Positions 33,256 through 46,747 of a DNA stretch of 64,000 nucleotides are shown here, in pieces (within the stretch, counting starts at the first letter, position 1; each line of letters starts with the position of its first letter). The notes under the pieces were generated by a model. The model was not told the DNA's origin. It saw only the letters and a list, made by a program, of their open reading frames with translations, and ran no database searches. Source of the DNA: Schistosoma mansoni (Eukaryota; Platyhelminthes; Trematoda; Strigeidida; Schistosomatidae); contig NC_031502.1 of assembly GCF_000237925.1 (NCBI RefSeq), forward strand, positions 28,339,951 to 28,403,950, read 5' to 3'. Position numbers and translations under genes: made by a program.

Positions 33256-34188
33256 TTATCTCAAATTTTCTCTAGTCCGGCAAACTGATTCTTTATGACC
33301 AAGTTTATTGCACACCGTGCATCTATGATTTCTAAATCTGCAAAATCTTGAAAAGTGCCATGCGCCACAATACCAACATTTCGTTGAAGGTTTAGGAATT
33401 TTTGTGTGATGTTTATAGCTTTTGGCACTCTTTTGTCGTTGACTCATCTTAACAGCATGGACAGAATGATTAGATGGTGCAGCACTTTTGGTTTCTAACA
33501 TAGCCGAATCCTGTTTCAAGTTTATTAATCGTTGACACTCACCAGTAACGGTTTGTAGCGTCATTTCTTCGTCATGTTCCATACGAGATAATAACTTCAT
33601 GCGAACATCAGCATCGCTGGGAGAATTAAGACCAGAAATAAATAATAAGCATTTAAATTGATCACTGGTTAACACATTTAATTTAAATCGTTCCACTTGT
33701 AAATTTACTCTTCCGGCATACGTAGTATAATCTTCATCAGCTTCTCTAGTCAACTGGAGACAATTATACCGGATACGAAATAGAGACATCTGTTCAGAAA
33801 ACATTTTATTTAAAATATTAACAGTTTCATCGAAACTAATCTCTCGTGGATGTTTAGGCAGGATATGGTTTTTATACTTCTGATGCTCGTTAGGACCAAG
33901 CTTCTGTAAGAGCAACCGGACTTTCTTTGCGTCCTCCATGGCAGCAAATTCTACTCGAAAAATATCTTCAATTCTGCCAAACCATGCTTCAAAAGTGTGA
34001 CCGCTGTCTGCATCGAAAATAAATTTTGGAATTGGATTAAGATATGACTCTATGCTTTTATGTTCTGGAATATCTTGCTGAATAGACATTTTCCCCAAAA
34101 GTGCTTCCAGGAGTTGTTGTTGACAAGCTAACATCTGTTGCTGCTGCTGTTGCAATATTAACTGTAGCTGTTCTGGAGAAATTGACAT
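33256..34188 (-). CDS. Gypsy Gag with two zinc knuckles
   Basis: A 310-residue intact frame. A glutamine-rich N-terminus (QLQLILQQQQQQMLACQQQ) is followed by a capsid-like region (HTFEAWFGRIEDIF, LLLQKLGPNEHQKYKN), a basic stretch, and two CCHC-type knuckles. The first, CWYCGAWHFSRFC, has spacing CX2CX3HX4C, one residue shorter than usual. The second, CTVCNKLGHKESVC, is a standard CX2CX4HX4C. The protein packages element RNA into particles. It ends at TAA, in frame with the protease beyond. Confidence 0.9.
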   Translation of the reverse strand: MSISPEQLQLILQQQQQQMLACQQQLLEALLGKMSIQQDIPEHKSIESYLNPIPKFIFDADSGHTFEAWFGRIEDIFRVEFAAMEDAKKVRLLLQKLGPNEHQKYKNHILPKHPREISFDETVNILNKMFSEQMSLFRIRYNCLQLTREADEDYTTYAGRVNLQVERFKLNVLTSDQFKCLLFISGLNSPSDADVRMKLLSRMEHDEEMTLQTVTGECQRLINLKQDSAMLETKSAAPSNHSVHAVKMSQRQKSAKSYKHHTKIPKPSTKCWYCGAWHFSRFCRFRNHRCTVCNKLGHKESVCRTRENLR

Positions 34189-34312
34189 TTTTTTTTAATG
34201 CGAATAATAATAAATCCAAAGAAAAGAACACCGGCAATTATTATGTATTATTTAATTCCAAAATGACGTCACCGACTGTTGTATTTTTTTTCCAGAATCC
34301 CCGTCGCCAATT

Positions 34313-34888
34313 TGTTATGTTTTCGACCTAGGCTGTAGCCAATTGTTATGACTTGACCAAGGTCGTCGCTGATTCGTTATGACCTTACGAATTTAACAAG
34401 GACGTAATTCGCGTAAATTATCCACCAATAGAATACGCCTTCTATGACCTTCACACTGTGACAATGACGTTCGATTAGTATGAGTAACCTAGCGTCCTTA
34501 TTGGTCCTTATCAACCTAACCCGTCCACTTGAGTCCAGAACACCAATAGCAGCTGCTGTAATGCGAATCGTTTATTTCAAACATACTTTATCTATATACC
34601 AGACAGGCAGACCACACCACACCATAAAATAGAAAATAATATTTGTACAAAACCAGGCCAAATGAGGCTGTAAGCGTGGGAGACAATAATCAATAAAACT
34701 GAGCATAACATAGGGACAGTAAATCATATAGTAATAATCAATAGGTCAAAATGAAGCTAGTAATAAGATGAATATAGACATAGATAATCCAGTTACTGAA
34801 TAGTTATACCATAGGAATATAAATAGATTAATAGTCTAATAAGAGGTCCCGTAAGTTATCAGTACTTACTTTTTCCTAGTATATAACA
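34313..34888 (-). mobile_element. 5' LTR of gypsy element (576 bp)
   Basis: On the - strand it begins TGTTATAT and ends ATAACA, an imperfect inverted terminal pair, and abuts the primer-binding site inside the element. It aligns along its length with the solo LTRs at 26213-26723 and 38007-38517, but is clearly diverged from them. Confidence 0.8.
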
Positions 34889-36132
34889 ACTGTGTCAGTG
34901 AGCTGAAATCTAAATGGACTATGTGTCTGCTTTGTCTATGACGAGTTATCACTATCTGGCTTCCTTACTGCATCTTTATATGCTCTGTTTGATGCACAAC
35001 GGATCATGAATATATTACCGGCTAATCATAGGTATTTAGGGGTACAGAAACAACTGAAAAATGATATTGATAAAAATGTCACACAACAAGCTTTGTTCCC
35101 CTGTTTATGAAAGTTGAAACATTCACGCGCTAGAGAGCAACTCTTTGAACGAGAAAAGAAAAAAACATGTTGATTGAAAAGAGGGATCGCGTTGATGATT
35201 TCAATGTGCCGGGTTTTTACGAATTTTTACTTTAGATATTCAGAACCTCTTACCCGGGAGAAAGTAGTCAATATAATCAGATTACTTTGCTTTATATCAG
35301 CGACAAAATCTTTATTAATTAGAAAGTGACGAAGAAACGCCTATGTTTTTGAAAGTTGACGTCTATCCGTTAAATTAGGCACCTTATCACTGTTCGGGAT
35401 ATATGTGTTGAAGACCTGTCTCAAATACTTAGATGCATTTGCTGATACTATGGTGGTAGAAATCTGTCCAGTGTTTTCCAGATAACTTTACCAAAAACGA
35501 AGCGAATAAACTCCAGGAATGTCTCAGAATATTGGGTGACTGCTAAGGTGAAACTATTAATATGGCAACAGTCAAGGCACCTCATTAGTGATTCCTACTG
35601 ACTACAAGAATATCATTACTATACTCAAACTGTAGGGAAATAATCAATGAAAAAGTTTGGCAAGACGTGTAACTGGATGAAGATTTGAGTTCCAAGTGGC
35701 TACTTGCGACTGAGACAAAATGAAGTGAGGGCCGAAAAAAGAGACTCAAAATATTTGTAATGGTGCGAAAACTACTCCAGTCAAACCTAAATTTGTGAAT
35801 CTCTACAGTTCGCACAGGACATGTAACACCAGTCTGTGAGCAGCCTTAAAAGAGAACTCAATGACATTTAGTTGCAACTAGAACTTGAATCTCAGATTAC
35901 ATATCTAACTGAAAGAGCAGAGTACAAAAATATCGTTAGGAAAAACTTTATTGTATAAACGGAACTGTTATTTGACATATGTAAAGTAGTTGCATGCTCA
36001 AAAATAGTAATAAATTGAAAATATTCACTCAGGAATCTGTTTTTATACACAACTATGAAAGGATTTCAAAAAGAGAATTCTGTGCTTTTTTTAAATGCAA
36101 AAAGTGGCACACAAGGAACAAAACAGTGAAAA
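34889..36132. other. 3' flank of TDP2, AT-rich
   Basis: No coding sequence supported. A candidate poly(A) signal, AATAAA on the - strand, is at 35952-35947, about 180 bp after the TDP2 stop. Confidence 0.4.
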
Positions 36133-39100
36133 TTACAAACCGGTTAATAAGAATCTACCAAGTATAGCCCAATGATCAGATGGTAAACACGAGAGATTCC
36201 TAACCTTTTCGATTCCACGAAGGCCAAAATCGACGGGTTTTATTCTAGAGCCCAACACATACATGCGATCATATCTGAAAGTCATATGAGCTCGCGGAAT
36301 ACCTCTGAATTGACGCCGAGCATTTTGATTGCGCAAAGGATCCCAGGTATTTCTAATCTCAGTGCGACACCCACATTCATTCCATACATCATGTATTCCA
36401 TAGGGTAAACCACCTAACACACAAACCTACGAATTTGAAAAAAACAATCACGAAAAAATGGATCACGTTTTAAATCCCGGATAAGTACTTACATTATATA
36501 TATATATATGTACGAAATCGCCAAAATTATTAAAATGCAAGATTGACAAACTCAGAAGGAGGATTTCGAAAGGTCATTTGAAGAAAACTACCCCTAAAAT
36601 AACTTGCGAATAAGTGGCATTCGAAACAGCTATCAACATTCCAGTTAAGATTAAAGACCCCTAATAGCTCTAAAACCCCACCTGTGACTCTGCTATGGTT
36701 ATTACCGGAACCAAGCCCAAGTAAAGGAGGAGGATTGGGGAACGGGGTCAGTAACCACATCCAGTAGAAACTAACCTCGCTAAAAGACGGTAACCAGAAT
36801 AAACAAAGTAAGCCATTCAAACTCTTCCCTGAAAGTAAAAGGATATTCATTCAGAAGAACTATGATTAAAGTGAAAATCCTTCAAAGCCCTGAGGCTGAT
36901 ACCGTTTCTGACAATCAGAACAACAACTAACGTAGGTAAATGGAATGTCTGGCCAATATGAGGGACAAGAATGACCGCTCAAATAGCTGAGAAAATAAGT
37001 AGATATAACCTAACAGTTCTCGAAATAACTGGAACCCATCGGACCCAAGCTGAACACGAAAGATTAACTTCAGGAGCGGTGCTGTTTTACTCTGACCATG
37101 AAGAAGATAATGCCTCACACACAAGGATTGGCACAGATGCTGTACAAAGAAGCACGAAAAACACTTGTAGGACGGGAATCTCATGGATCCAAGATCTCCA
37201 AAGCATTATTCAAAACAAAGAAAGAGGGAATCACAATAAATGTTGTCCGATGTTGTGCACCCATTAATGATAGCAACGCCGACGAAAAAACTCAGTTTTA
37301 CAAGAGGCTGCAGTTGATCATAGAGAAGTGCACAGGAAAGAATCTGACTATTCTGATGGGAGACCTAAATGCCAAAGTCGGAATGGACAACACCTGGGAA
37401 GAAGATATAATGAAACGACAAGGACTGGGAGAAAGGAACGGAAATGGTGAGAGGTTTGCAAATTTATGTGCATTCAACAAGATGGTTATAAGTAGCACAA
37501 TATTCCCCCACATACGCATACACAAAGGTACATGAGAAAAGTACAGAGGTATCACACTACTATCGGTACCAGGAAAGGTTTTCAACAGTGTTGCTGAACC
37601 AGATGAAAGATTCAATAGACCTGAGTCAGACAAGGCTGTCTACTCTCCCACTTTCTCTTTCTTCTGGTGATTGACTGGATTATGAAGATCTGGACACCTG
37701 AGAAGAATCACGGAATACAATGGACAACTTGCATGCAACTAGACAACTTGTACTTGGCAAATGACGTAGCCCTTCTATCCCATACACACCAACAAATGAA
37801 GGTGAAGACAGTCAGTGTAGCAGCAGCCTCTGCATCAGTAGGCCTCAACAAACACAAGGGAAAATGCAAGATCCTGAAGTACAACATAAAGAGCACCAAC
37901 CCAATCATACTTGGAGAAGCTGTGGAGTAGGTGGAAACCTTCACGTACCTGCATAGCATCAACGAACGAGGATCTGATGCAAACGTAAAGACAAGGATTG
38001 GCCAAGTGTTATATCCCGACGAGAATGGTGGATGGTAATTGTTGGGATCTATTTATGAACTAATACTATACATATTTCTTTATTGTGTATTTGTTAAATA
38101 ACCAAACTACATATATTTACATTTCTCTTATCATAAGCTTTGTTTTGACCTGCAGACTATTACTATACGATTCACTATTCGTAAGCTACGCTCAGTTTAT
38201 TAATTGCAGTCTCCCACAATCACAGATAGTTTTGGCTAGACCTTGTTCAAATGTTATTTTCTATTTTATGGTGTGATATGGTCCGTTGGGTCTGTATATA
38301 AACCCAGTATGTTTGAAATACATGATTCATATTACGGAAGTTGAGATTGGTGTTCTGGACTCAACAGACAGGGCTAGGCAGGAAGAAGGACTGATAAGAA
38401 CTCTAAACTGCTCGTACAGGTTTATGCGTCACTGGTCCGGCCGACAAGTCACTGTGCTCTGATTGGTGGTGTCACTGCTTTATATATTAATAGGGCACAA
38501 GGCCACAAGTTACAACACAAAGCAGTTGAAGAAAATATGGAACTCAAAACTACTGTCACTTAACATCAAAGTCAAAATCTTCAGTACGAACATCAAGACA
38601 ATTCTACTGTACGGAACTGGAACTTGGAGAACTACAACAACCATCATCAAAAAAGTACAAGTACTTCTAAACAATTGTCTACGCAAGATAGTGGATGTCC
38701 GTTGGCCGGATACCATCAGCGACAGTCTATTGTGGTAGAGAACAAACCAGGTTCCAGCTGACGATGAAATTAGGAAAGGACGCTGGAAGTGGATAGGACA
38801 CAGATTGCGGAACTCATCAAACTGTATCATGAGGCAATCACTAACTTGGAATCCTGAAGTTAAGCGAGAAAGTGGTAGGCTAAACAACAAACTGAGATGG
38901 GTATCGGAGACGGATATCGAGAGAATGTATTGTAGTTGGAAACAACTAGGAAGTAGACTCGAGCAGAAAGTAGGCTGTAAAATATTGGTCGGACGCCTAT
39001 GTCTCAAGCGCGGTAATAAGAGTAATTAAGTAAGTAATAACTAATACTAAACTTGAAAAATATTGTCGGCTATGTCATTGGTAAACGAAAGCAAATTTAT

Positions 39101-42100
39101 TTGGAGAATGTGTCCGAGAACCTAACGAACCAATAAGCTGTATAAACTGGTATAGATGAAGCTCATAAGACCTAGTGGTTTATGTTGTTTTATTGAGATT
39201 ATTGATTTACGATGTGAAGACAATTTAAAACATTTTGTTAGCAACAGCTACTGATCTGATTAGGAATTCATACCCACAGCATCAGTATGGGAAGTTCAAA
39301 TGTTTATATTTCATTGAATACAATGATTAACAGTGCTGTATTGCGTTTGATTGAATATTTGTGCAGGATAAACCGTGTACTAGCTTTCTTCAATCAAATG
39401 ACAAATAGTTATTAGTAGGCATTTGTTCTTAAATTCAATTACTTGGTTAAATCATCACTCATATCTATCGCTTTTAATATACCACATTAACTCCGTATTC
39501 TGATCTGGTGTCCTTACATAATGATGTGTCTTGTCGGTGACAATAAGAGAAAGGATGTGTGCATTTTGTAATCTGTGTTTACTGACGCTTAAATATGTTG
39601 GAAAAGTGTTTTGTATATTAGAATGACTAGTAAAGATAGATTTTACAATGAAAATTATCTGCACTTCGTTGGTTCTCTGTAAGACCAACTAATTAGTTTC
39701 GAAATTACTTTAGTGGACTGGTATTGAAACAATCACGGGAACAACTTCTGTAAACTTTTATGTTACAAAACATAAATGTTACGAATGGTGATCAAAACTG
39801 ATTTAACTGTTTTGTGTACTCTGAAATTTACTCTAGAATAGGATTATTTCTCTTACGAACGTTAAAATGAAAACTTTCTTGGTAGCAGTTTTCCATTGAA
39901 CAGTCCTCTACAACCGTATACATAGTAAGATGACAGAATAATGACGAAATTGAATAACCCTTATTATAATTATTGTTAATTTAACTCATGAAAAAAGTAA
40001 CGACAGAATCTACCTCTGAATCCCTCAGATTAAGGTCACCGCAAAATATACTTGCACGACCTCTATTTGAACTAGCTTTAGAATCTCCACAGTTGACATA
40101 ACTGGACATTGTATCCCAAACACTTTTCAATTGAGTCACTCGTTCACCAGAGTATTCTGCACAACTTTCTAAGTGTGCAGTAAATATTCGTAGATTTAAT
40201 TCTAAATTGGACTTTGGTAGGAACTGTGATAAATTCAGATCAATAGATAGCAGATGACGATTCATTACAGAATTAGGAAAGGGTTGAATCTATGAGAAAG
40301 TGAATAAAGAAAAAAAAACAAATGTAAGAAGTAGGGCAATGAAATGTACGAAAGTGTTATATCGAAGCCCATTATTAATAGTACATTCAAAATACAATTT
40401 TCAGGTTAACTGGTTTGAATTGTTTATAATTTTCATTATATAAACGAGTATTGAAAAGTGATTATTAGGAAAAATGGATCAATATTTTGATGAAGCATAT
40501 TATTGTAGTTTAAATGATTCGGATCCAATTCAACTAAGTAATTACTATTGGGAACTAATGAACTTGTGATTCAGTTTCTAGATTATTCTATTATGAGTGA
40601 TCTTTTAATAAACAATAATAGGAAAATGTTAGTAATAAATATATTTTTGAATGATATTCCAGACGAGTAGAAAATTGTATTTCTGGTGTTTCAGTGACTT
40701 AATGTAAGTTACTTCTTCAGAGTAAATAAATGTAGAAAACTCACACAATACACTGGATTCGGTAATCATTAGTTTATAGAATGTAAGTTTTATTATGACA
40801 AAAAACAAATAACTAACAATTCAATGTACACAGTAAATAGAGTTCTTAAAATTGGTAAATCTCTGATGTAGGCGTTTGTTTACAGTTATTTAATAGAACA
40901 TTTTTAAACTTTCATTAAAATTTTTTTTAAATATTACCACACATATGTAAAATAATTAGTTGTGCTTTTGTATTACACAAGAAAATCGCAAAAATACTTG
41001 TGTACCACCCCGTTTTAACTAAGCATAATGGTAAAGAAATAGTTGGATAAATAGAATTCTTCTAAAGATAATTATGTCAAGAAAATAAAAAAAGAACCTT
41101 GACAGTTCCAATCATGAATTAATGTTAACTGAGAAGTCAATACAACTGTTTAGTTCTACATATAAAAATGATTTCAGCAACACAAACTCTTGACACCAAA
41201 ACATTTAAATATTACAGATAACAGGTTTAAATCACTCTTTAAAACACAAGTGGAAAAATAAAATTGGCAGATACAAGATAGTTGAATGAATCTTGTAAAG
41301 GTGAATCATTTCACATTAAATTCAATGAAGAACACAATAAAAAAAACCCACCTAAATCACAAACTACTTAAGTGATATATGATCTCTTCAGTTTGAGATG
41401 ATTTTTGTATATAATTTATTACTTAAATTAAAAATCATAACATAACTATTTATATCTATTGGTATCTATTAATATTCGATCATAGGTGTCTTCAAAGCAT
41501 TGCTCGTATATCCTGGGACCACCGGGTAAGTAATGCAGTTGTTAGGAAACGAGTACTAGGTAAAGATGGCAAATCGATTGATGAAGTAGTGAAACTTCAT
41601 CAGTTGAGATGGCTGGGACATGTGTTACGTATGCCCAACCACCGACTGCCGCGACGTGCAATGCCTTATGGTGTAGGCGTAGGTTGGAAGAAAGCTAGAG
41701 GCGGTCAGACCAAAACATGGCATAAATCCATGAAGTCGCTGACAAGTGGACTGGGCCGTGTTGGTAGGTGTAGACTACCTGGTTGGATTCGCGAGATGAT
41801 AGCAATCAATGGTTAGAGACCTTGAATGACATGACTCAAAATCGTTTGCAATGGTGAAGGTGCATCCACTCTTTGTTTTCTACCAAATTCTAATCTTCTG
41901 AATTCTTCATGTCCGTATCCTTTTTCTCTTTCCAAATTTATTTCACCATATTATACTCCTTGAATAACATCTTCAAACCCTAATCTTTCCGATTACTGCT
42001 TAAACTCTTAATACTTCTACCACTATGGGATTTGAATCGACAACTGCATCTCTGTGCTAATGTGGTATGGCAACTCGAACTGATGTACGTACGTACGAAG

Positions 42101-45100
42101 TTCTACGTTGTAACTGATTGACTGATTATATTGTGAAGAGAAACAAAATACAAAAAAAGAACAATTGGTAACAAGTAAATGCTGGAACTTTTCACTTTAT
42201 TAGTGAAATTGTAATTAGGATTAAAAAACACGCTTACACAGCTATAAGAAAGGCTTTTTTTACTAAAATTTCTATCAGAAATTCTGAAATAGTAACTTAT
42301 CATTGAACATTGGATATAGTGAAGTAGATCACTACAAATTTGCACGTAGTAATCGAAATATTTTGGGTTTAGAGATAGTTTTTAGTTAGTGTAGTAAGAA
42401 TCGGACACAACAGTAGTTACAGTTACGTGATCATGTTTTTCCAAAAAAAGAATTTGACTAAAGGTAGTGGTTCTCTAATATTTTTACGCCTTCCATCAAT
42501 AAAAATCTTTTCATTCTTCTTCCTTATTCAATAGTTTCAAAAATGGAGTAATCGTTAATTATTATTTAAAGAAGAATATTAAAAGAGGGAATAATCTATG
42601 AGTGATTTAGCTTTTTTTTTCTAATTATAAGCGATAATAATCTAGCAAGCAATGACGAAATGCTTTCGAACGTCGTCATGGACACAAGCATTTCAACGGA
42701 TTAAAGCATAAAAGAAGACTATCAGAGAATATGAAAGGGCAGATGTTGGGGATATCCGATCTCATGGTATAACTTATGGAAAGAAAATCAATATTATTTA
42801 TTTTGAAAAACTTACAGTAGATTATTTAGTGTGGACATTATTCACGGAATTTTAATACAATCTCACAACGTTTTGTGTCAATGACATACATTCAGTTTAA
42901 ATATTCTTACCACTTTATATTGATATGTAATCGAAACATTTAATGTTTTTTTTTGATTGATTACGTTGAGTCAACATCAGAAAGCTTTATTTTCAAAACT
43001 GGTATTTTTACTCTAGTCAGAGAAAAGATGAAGAGAGAAGTAGTTTCGCTTACGGGATTGGGGTCGGAGTGACGAAATTATTAGCATAATGCAAGAAATT
43101 ATCATATTGCGATTCGACATTTTCATTTCCGAATGAAGCATAAAATGTATATCAACTTGGTATTTTATGTATTTAAATATTTATTATTGTAACTAGTATC
43201 ATCAGCTTCGATCAATTAGTTAAATGATAAGTTAAAATAATTCATTAAAATAGTTAAGTGAAAATTACATTTTCAAGTTGGAGTTGTGGAGATTGTTGAA
43301 TTCCATTGAAAACATAAACCGACCAATATCAGACCACCATCGTGGACGCGCACTGCTGAGAAGTCCCATACTAGGACGAAAGGACCGCCTGGTGCTTCCC
43401 GATTTTCAACGGTAGTCTAACATTGATCGATTCATGATTTCAATTTGAAAAAATTACATTTCACAAAATTTTCTAAATTCATTAGAAATGAGCCATGATA
43501 AGTGATTTGTTTTGTATACACTTTTATTTAGGTTTTAAAAAAATTGGTCAATAAAGAGTGGCAAAACAAAATTACGGTCACCTTGTTATATAAATAAAAC
43601 GCTGATAATCGTGATGACGTGACGTTGGAACTCAATGTTTAGTTTAATTTCAGTGACTTTAGATTATTCAAGAGTAAATAATCACTATTTTCAATCGGAC
43701 ATGAAAACATCGATATCAATCATCATATGATGTCTCCCTTTATCAAATTTGTGTATACAGAAAACTATATTTTTCAAAATAATTTTCATGATGAACTGAC
43801 ATCGGTTGAAATATCACTAAAAATAAGTAAGGATTGATTAAGTTTCATTTACGAATGAAATTTATCAGTAATATATACACCCAATTTGTTGTGCAACTGT
43901 GTTTGAGATTTGGAGGTCATATAACAAACACAAGTACCCTTCAGTTACTGAATCAGAATACTAATAGATCCTGAAGATTTCTTCGATTTTCAGCAAGTTA
44001 AAGATTCAAAGTTCACCTCCGTCCATACTTTCGATTCGAATAACAAGATGGCTGACATACGAATTTCCGGCAGAACTTCGTGACATTCATCTTAAAGCAA
44101 CTCATAATGGTTTTTTATATATAATGAAGTAAATAAAACCGAAAAAGCGAGTAAACACATTTTGCGGTATCCGTGAGGTATGAAATTCGTCGCTTGAAAT
44201 AAGCTGTTAATACAATACCCAATGTCTTCAAACAACAATAAATACTCGTCTTTTCAAGGAGGTTCGAAAATGGATATCTTAACTGTTTACTCCTCACTAA
44301 TAGTCAAATCTTTGTTAACACTAACCATAATCAAACCTAGTTACTTTTCGTAATCTTTTTCTGCTTTCTGATTCAAAATAGCAGCTAGAAGCTCAGTAGA
44401 AAAAATAAATTTCCGATATATAAAATTCAGTTCGAATATTACAAGGAAAATACCTGTGAAAGTTTCCCTGCATTTCATATCGCATTTGAAATTAACAATG
44501 GCAGTTTAGTCAACTATCAAATCAAAGATGTAAGGAAAAAATGAATGAGTAAATAAAAAACAAAAACAGAAAAGTTATCACTTACGCTAACAGAATCCGT
44601 GTCAACCTTTATGTCTGGATGCTTTTTAACTAAAATGACAACAAAATAATCCCATAGAGAGTTATGATCAGATGCAGAAAAAATATGATACGTCGACTCT
44701 AGCTTCTCACGGAGAATTTCCAAACAGACAAGTATAACCTCTTGTAAGCAAACTACATGGAATTCTTCTCTGGAAAATATGGAAATCAGTCGAATAGTGT
44801 ATAAATGCAAGTTTTCAGAAACCCAAGCATAAAGCTATATATATAACAAGCTGGTGAATACTCATTGTAATAATTCAAATCTTACTATGTCAAAATAAAT
44901 CTCATCAATTGATATAGGTTAAAAACAATTTAGGTAATGAAATACAGAGAGATGTCAGTTTTTTTTGCTATATATTTGAATCTCTCTGCACTATACACAT
45001 TAGGAACCCTAACACAATGGATCTCGAAGTTTGAACAATCTGGAAAACAGATAGAATAAGACAATTATCTGTCCCTACATTTGGTCAGTCCGTAACCACA

Positions 45101-46703
45101 GGAAAGCTTTTCACCTGTCATGGAAAATTATTTCCTTTTTGACTCAGTCTAGGTGGTTTTACAAGTCAATCTGTGATAAAAAAAAAAAAAGAAGTAGAGC
45201 CTAGTTATGTGTTTTGGTCGAAGTTACTATACCACATTATTACGGAAAGGTGAAACTAACAGAATAAATATAAAATGAGTTGAAATAATGCAGTAACAAT
45301 CATAGTTAAAAAAAACTAAACATTCAGAATATAATTCGAAAAGGTAGAATAATAAGGTATATATGAAGGAATATTGGGGATAAAGATATGGAGTAATACA
45401 AAGAGTGAATGTATCTGCACCATTGTGAACGATTTTGAGTTAAATTATCTAACATCAACCACTGATCGCAGTAAACGTGTAAACTCTTATTAGGTATTCT
45501 GCATCTAAAAATATACATACGGTTTTTCATTGTAATTAAAATTTAGTTTAATTTACAAACTTACATTCGAGGTGATGAAATTATCGTAAGAAACACTTAA
45601 CTTCAAGCAAATGCAGAAGAAAATTGTCGGTTGAGTATGACCGAACGATTACTATAATTACATTTCCCAACGAAATATTAGTCATATTCTGATTAATCAA
45701 CAGAAATGAGAGATAAAATAATGGTTACTAATGAGTTATGTAATGAGGTGACGCATTACACTAAAGTTACATTAAATCGATTGATTTAGTAACCATCTAT
45801 TAAGAATGATATAATCTCTCGGAAAATGTTTTTTGCTTTAATAGATAGGAGTATTCAAAGATTTGATTTTAAAGAATCCAAGAGAAAGAAAGAATTAAAG
45901 TGAAATGATTCATGTCTTGTGCAGAAAAGTATATTACAAAATGATCTACCTAATAAAGGAAATGCAGAAGTTGCAAAAACATCAAGGGGTTTTTGGGATA
46001 TCGAAATAATGATACAAACACGAAAATGTCAAGTGAGCTGAAAGACATTCAGAAGTTAAAACATTATCAAGCTCAAAACTTGATTACGAAGTCAGTATAA
46101 CGTTCATTTGTTCTTGACTAACTACTAAATAACAGTTCAAGCCATATATATTCATCCTATAGATTACCAATGATTTACTTTATTCAGTGAAGCCTGAGTG
46201 ATAATATGAAAACTAGTTCAAAAGGCACACGACTATTGTTTTTGAGACGAATATAATACGGCTGATTATTTCCCCGTGAACCCATGAAATTCTCTAACAG
46301 TCATGAAGCTATACAAGATTTTCCAACATACAGCTGTACGTTTAAGGAGAGCTTAAGATAGATTTGATCAAAATATACACAACTGAATATTTCTATTAGT
46401 AGACTAATTGAAAAAAACATGTTTCTGTTCGCTAAGGTGTATTTAATTAAAAATATACGTGTGATCGACTTATTTGCAAATTGAAAAAAAAATCCTTCCA
46501 TTTTAATGTAGTCTTAGATACTACTTCACTTCGATTCATTGTATACACTTGAAAATATTCTCTTTCCTTAATACCTCACAGATTGAAGGGGAAAAGAAAT
46601 AAAGTGCCTTAGGTGTGACTGTCTGGCTTTCTAGAACAAGTTAGCTGAAATGGGGGTGTACTGAAGCTCTATGATCAATAAGTAGAGAACTGAACATGTA
46701 CGC

Positions 46704-46747
<44 letters not shown>

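Larger units (their letters stand above)
31590..34888 (-). mobile_element. Ty3/gypsy LTR retrotransposon, truncated after RT
   Basis: On the - strand the order is 5' LTR (34888-34313), a likely primer-binding site directly inside it (AATTGGCGACGGGGATTC), gag (34188-33256), protease (33183-32809) and RT (32761-31655), then the start of RNase H, after which recognisable sequence stops near 31590. No integrase and no 3' LTR are present here. Gag and protease are in the same frame, separated by a TAA stop; the RT is shifted by one. It is incapable of movement on its own. The coding order and YLDD box place it in Ty3/gypsy, probably near the CsRn1-type clade common in trematodes. Confidence 0.92.
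36888..39035 (+). mobile_element. SR2/RTE-like internally deleted derivative with solo LTR, antisense in a TDP2 intron
   Basis: Endonuclease region at 36930-37535 (YNLTVLEITGTHRTQAEHER, LTILMGDLNAKVGMDN, GERFANLCAFNKMVIS), then a direct jump to KYRGITLLSVPGKVFN, then a second jump near 37619 into the RQGCLLS region out of frame, LANDVALLSHTHQQMKV, the LTR at 38007-38517, and the C-terminus to [11 protein letters not shown] and a GTAAGTAA-type tail near 39035. Two large internal deletions remove most of the RT. It lies between TDP2 exons at 36426 and 40014. Confidence 0.88.

Noticed and set aside
42021-42116. CRISPR-like or origin-like repeat from GTACGTACGTAC
   Set aside because: A single short palindrome inside a retroelement 3' UTR; no array, and a eukaryotic genome.
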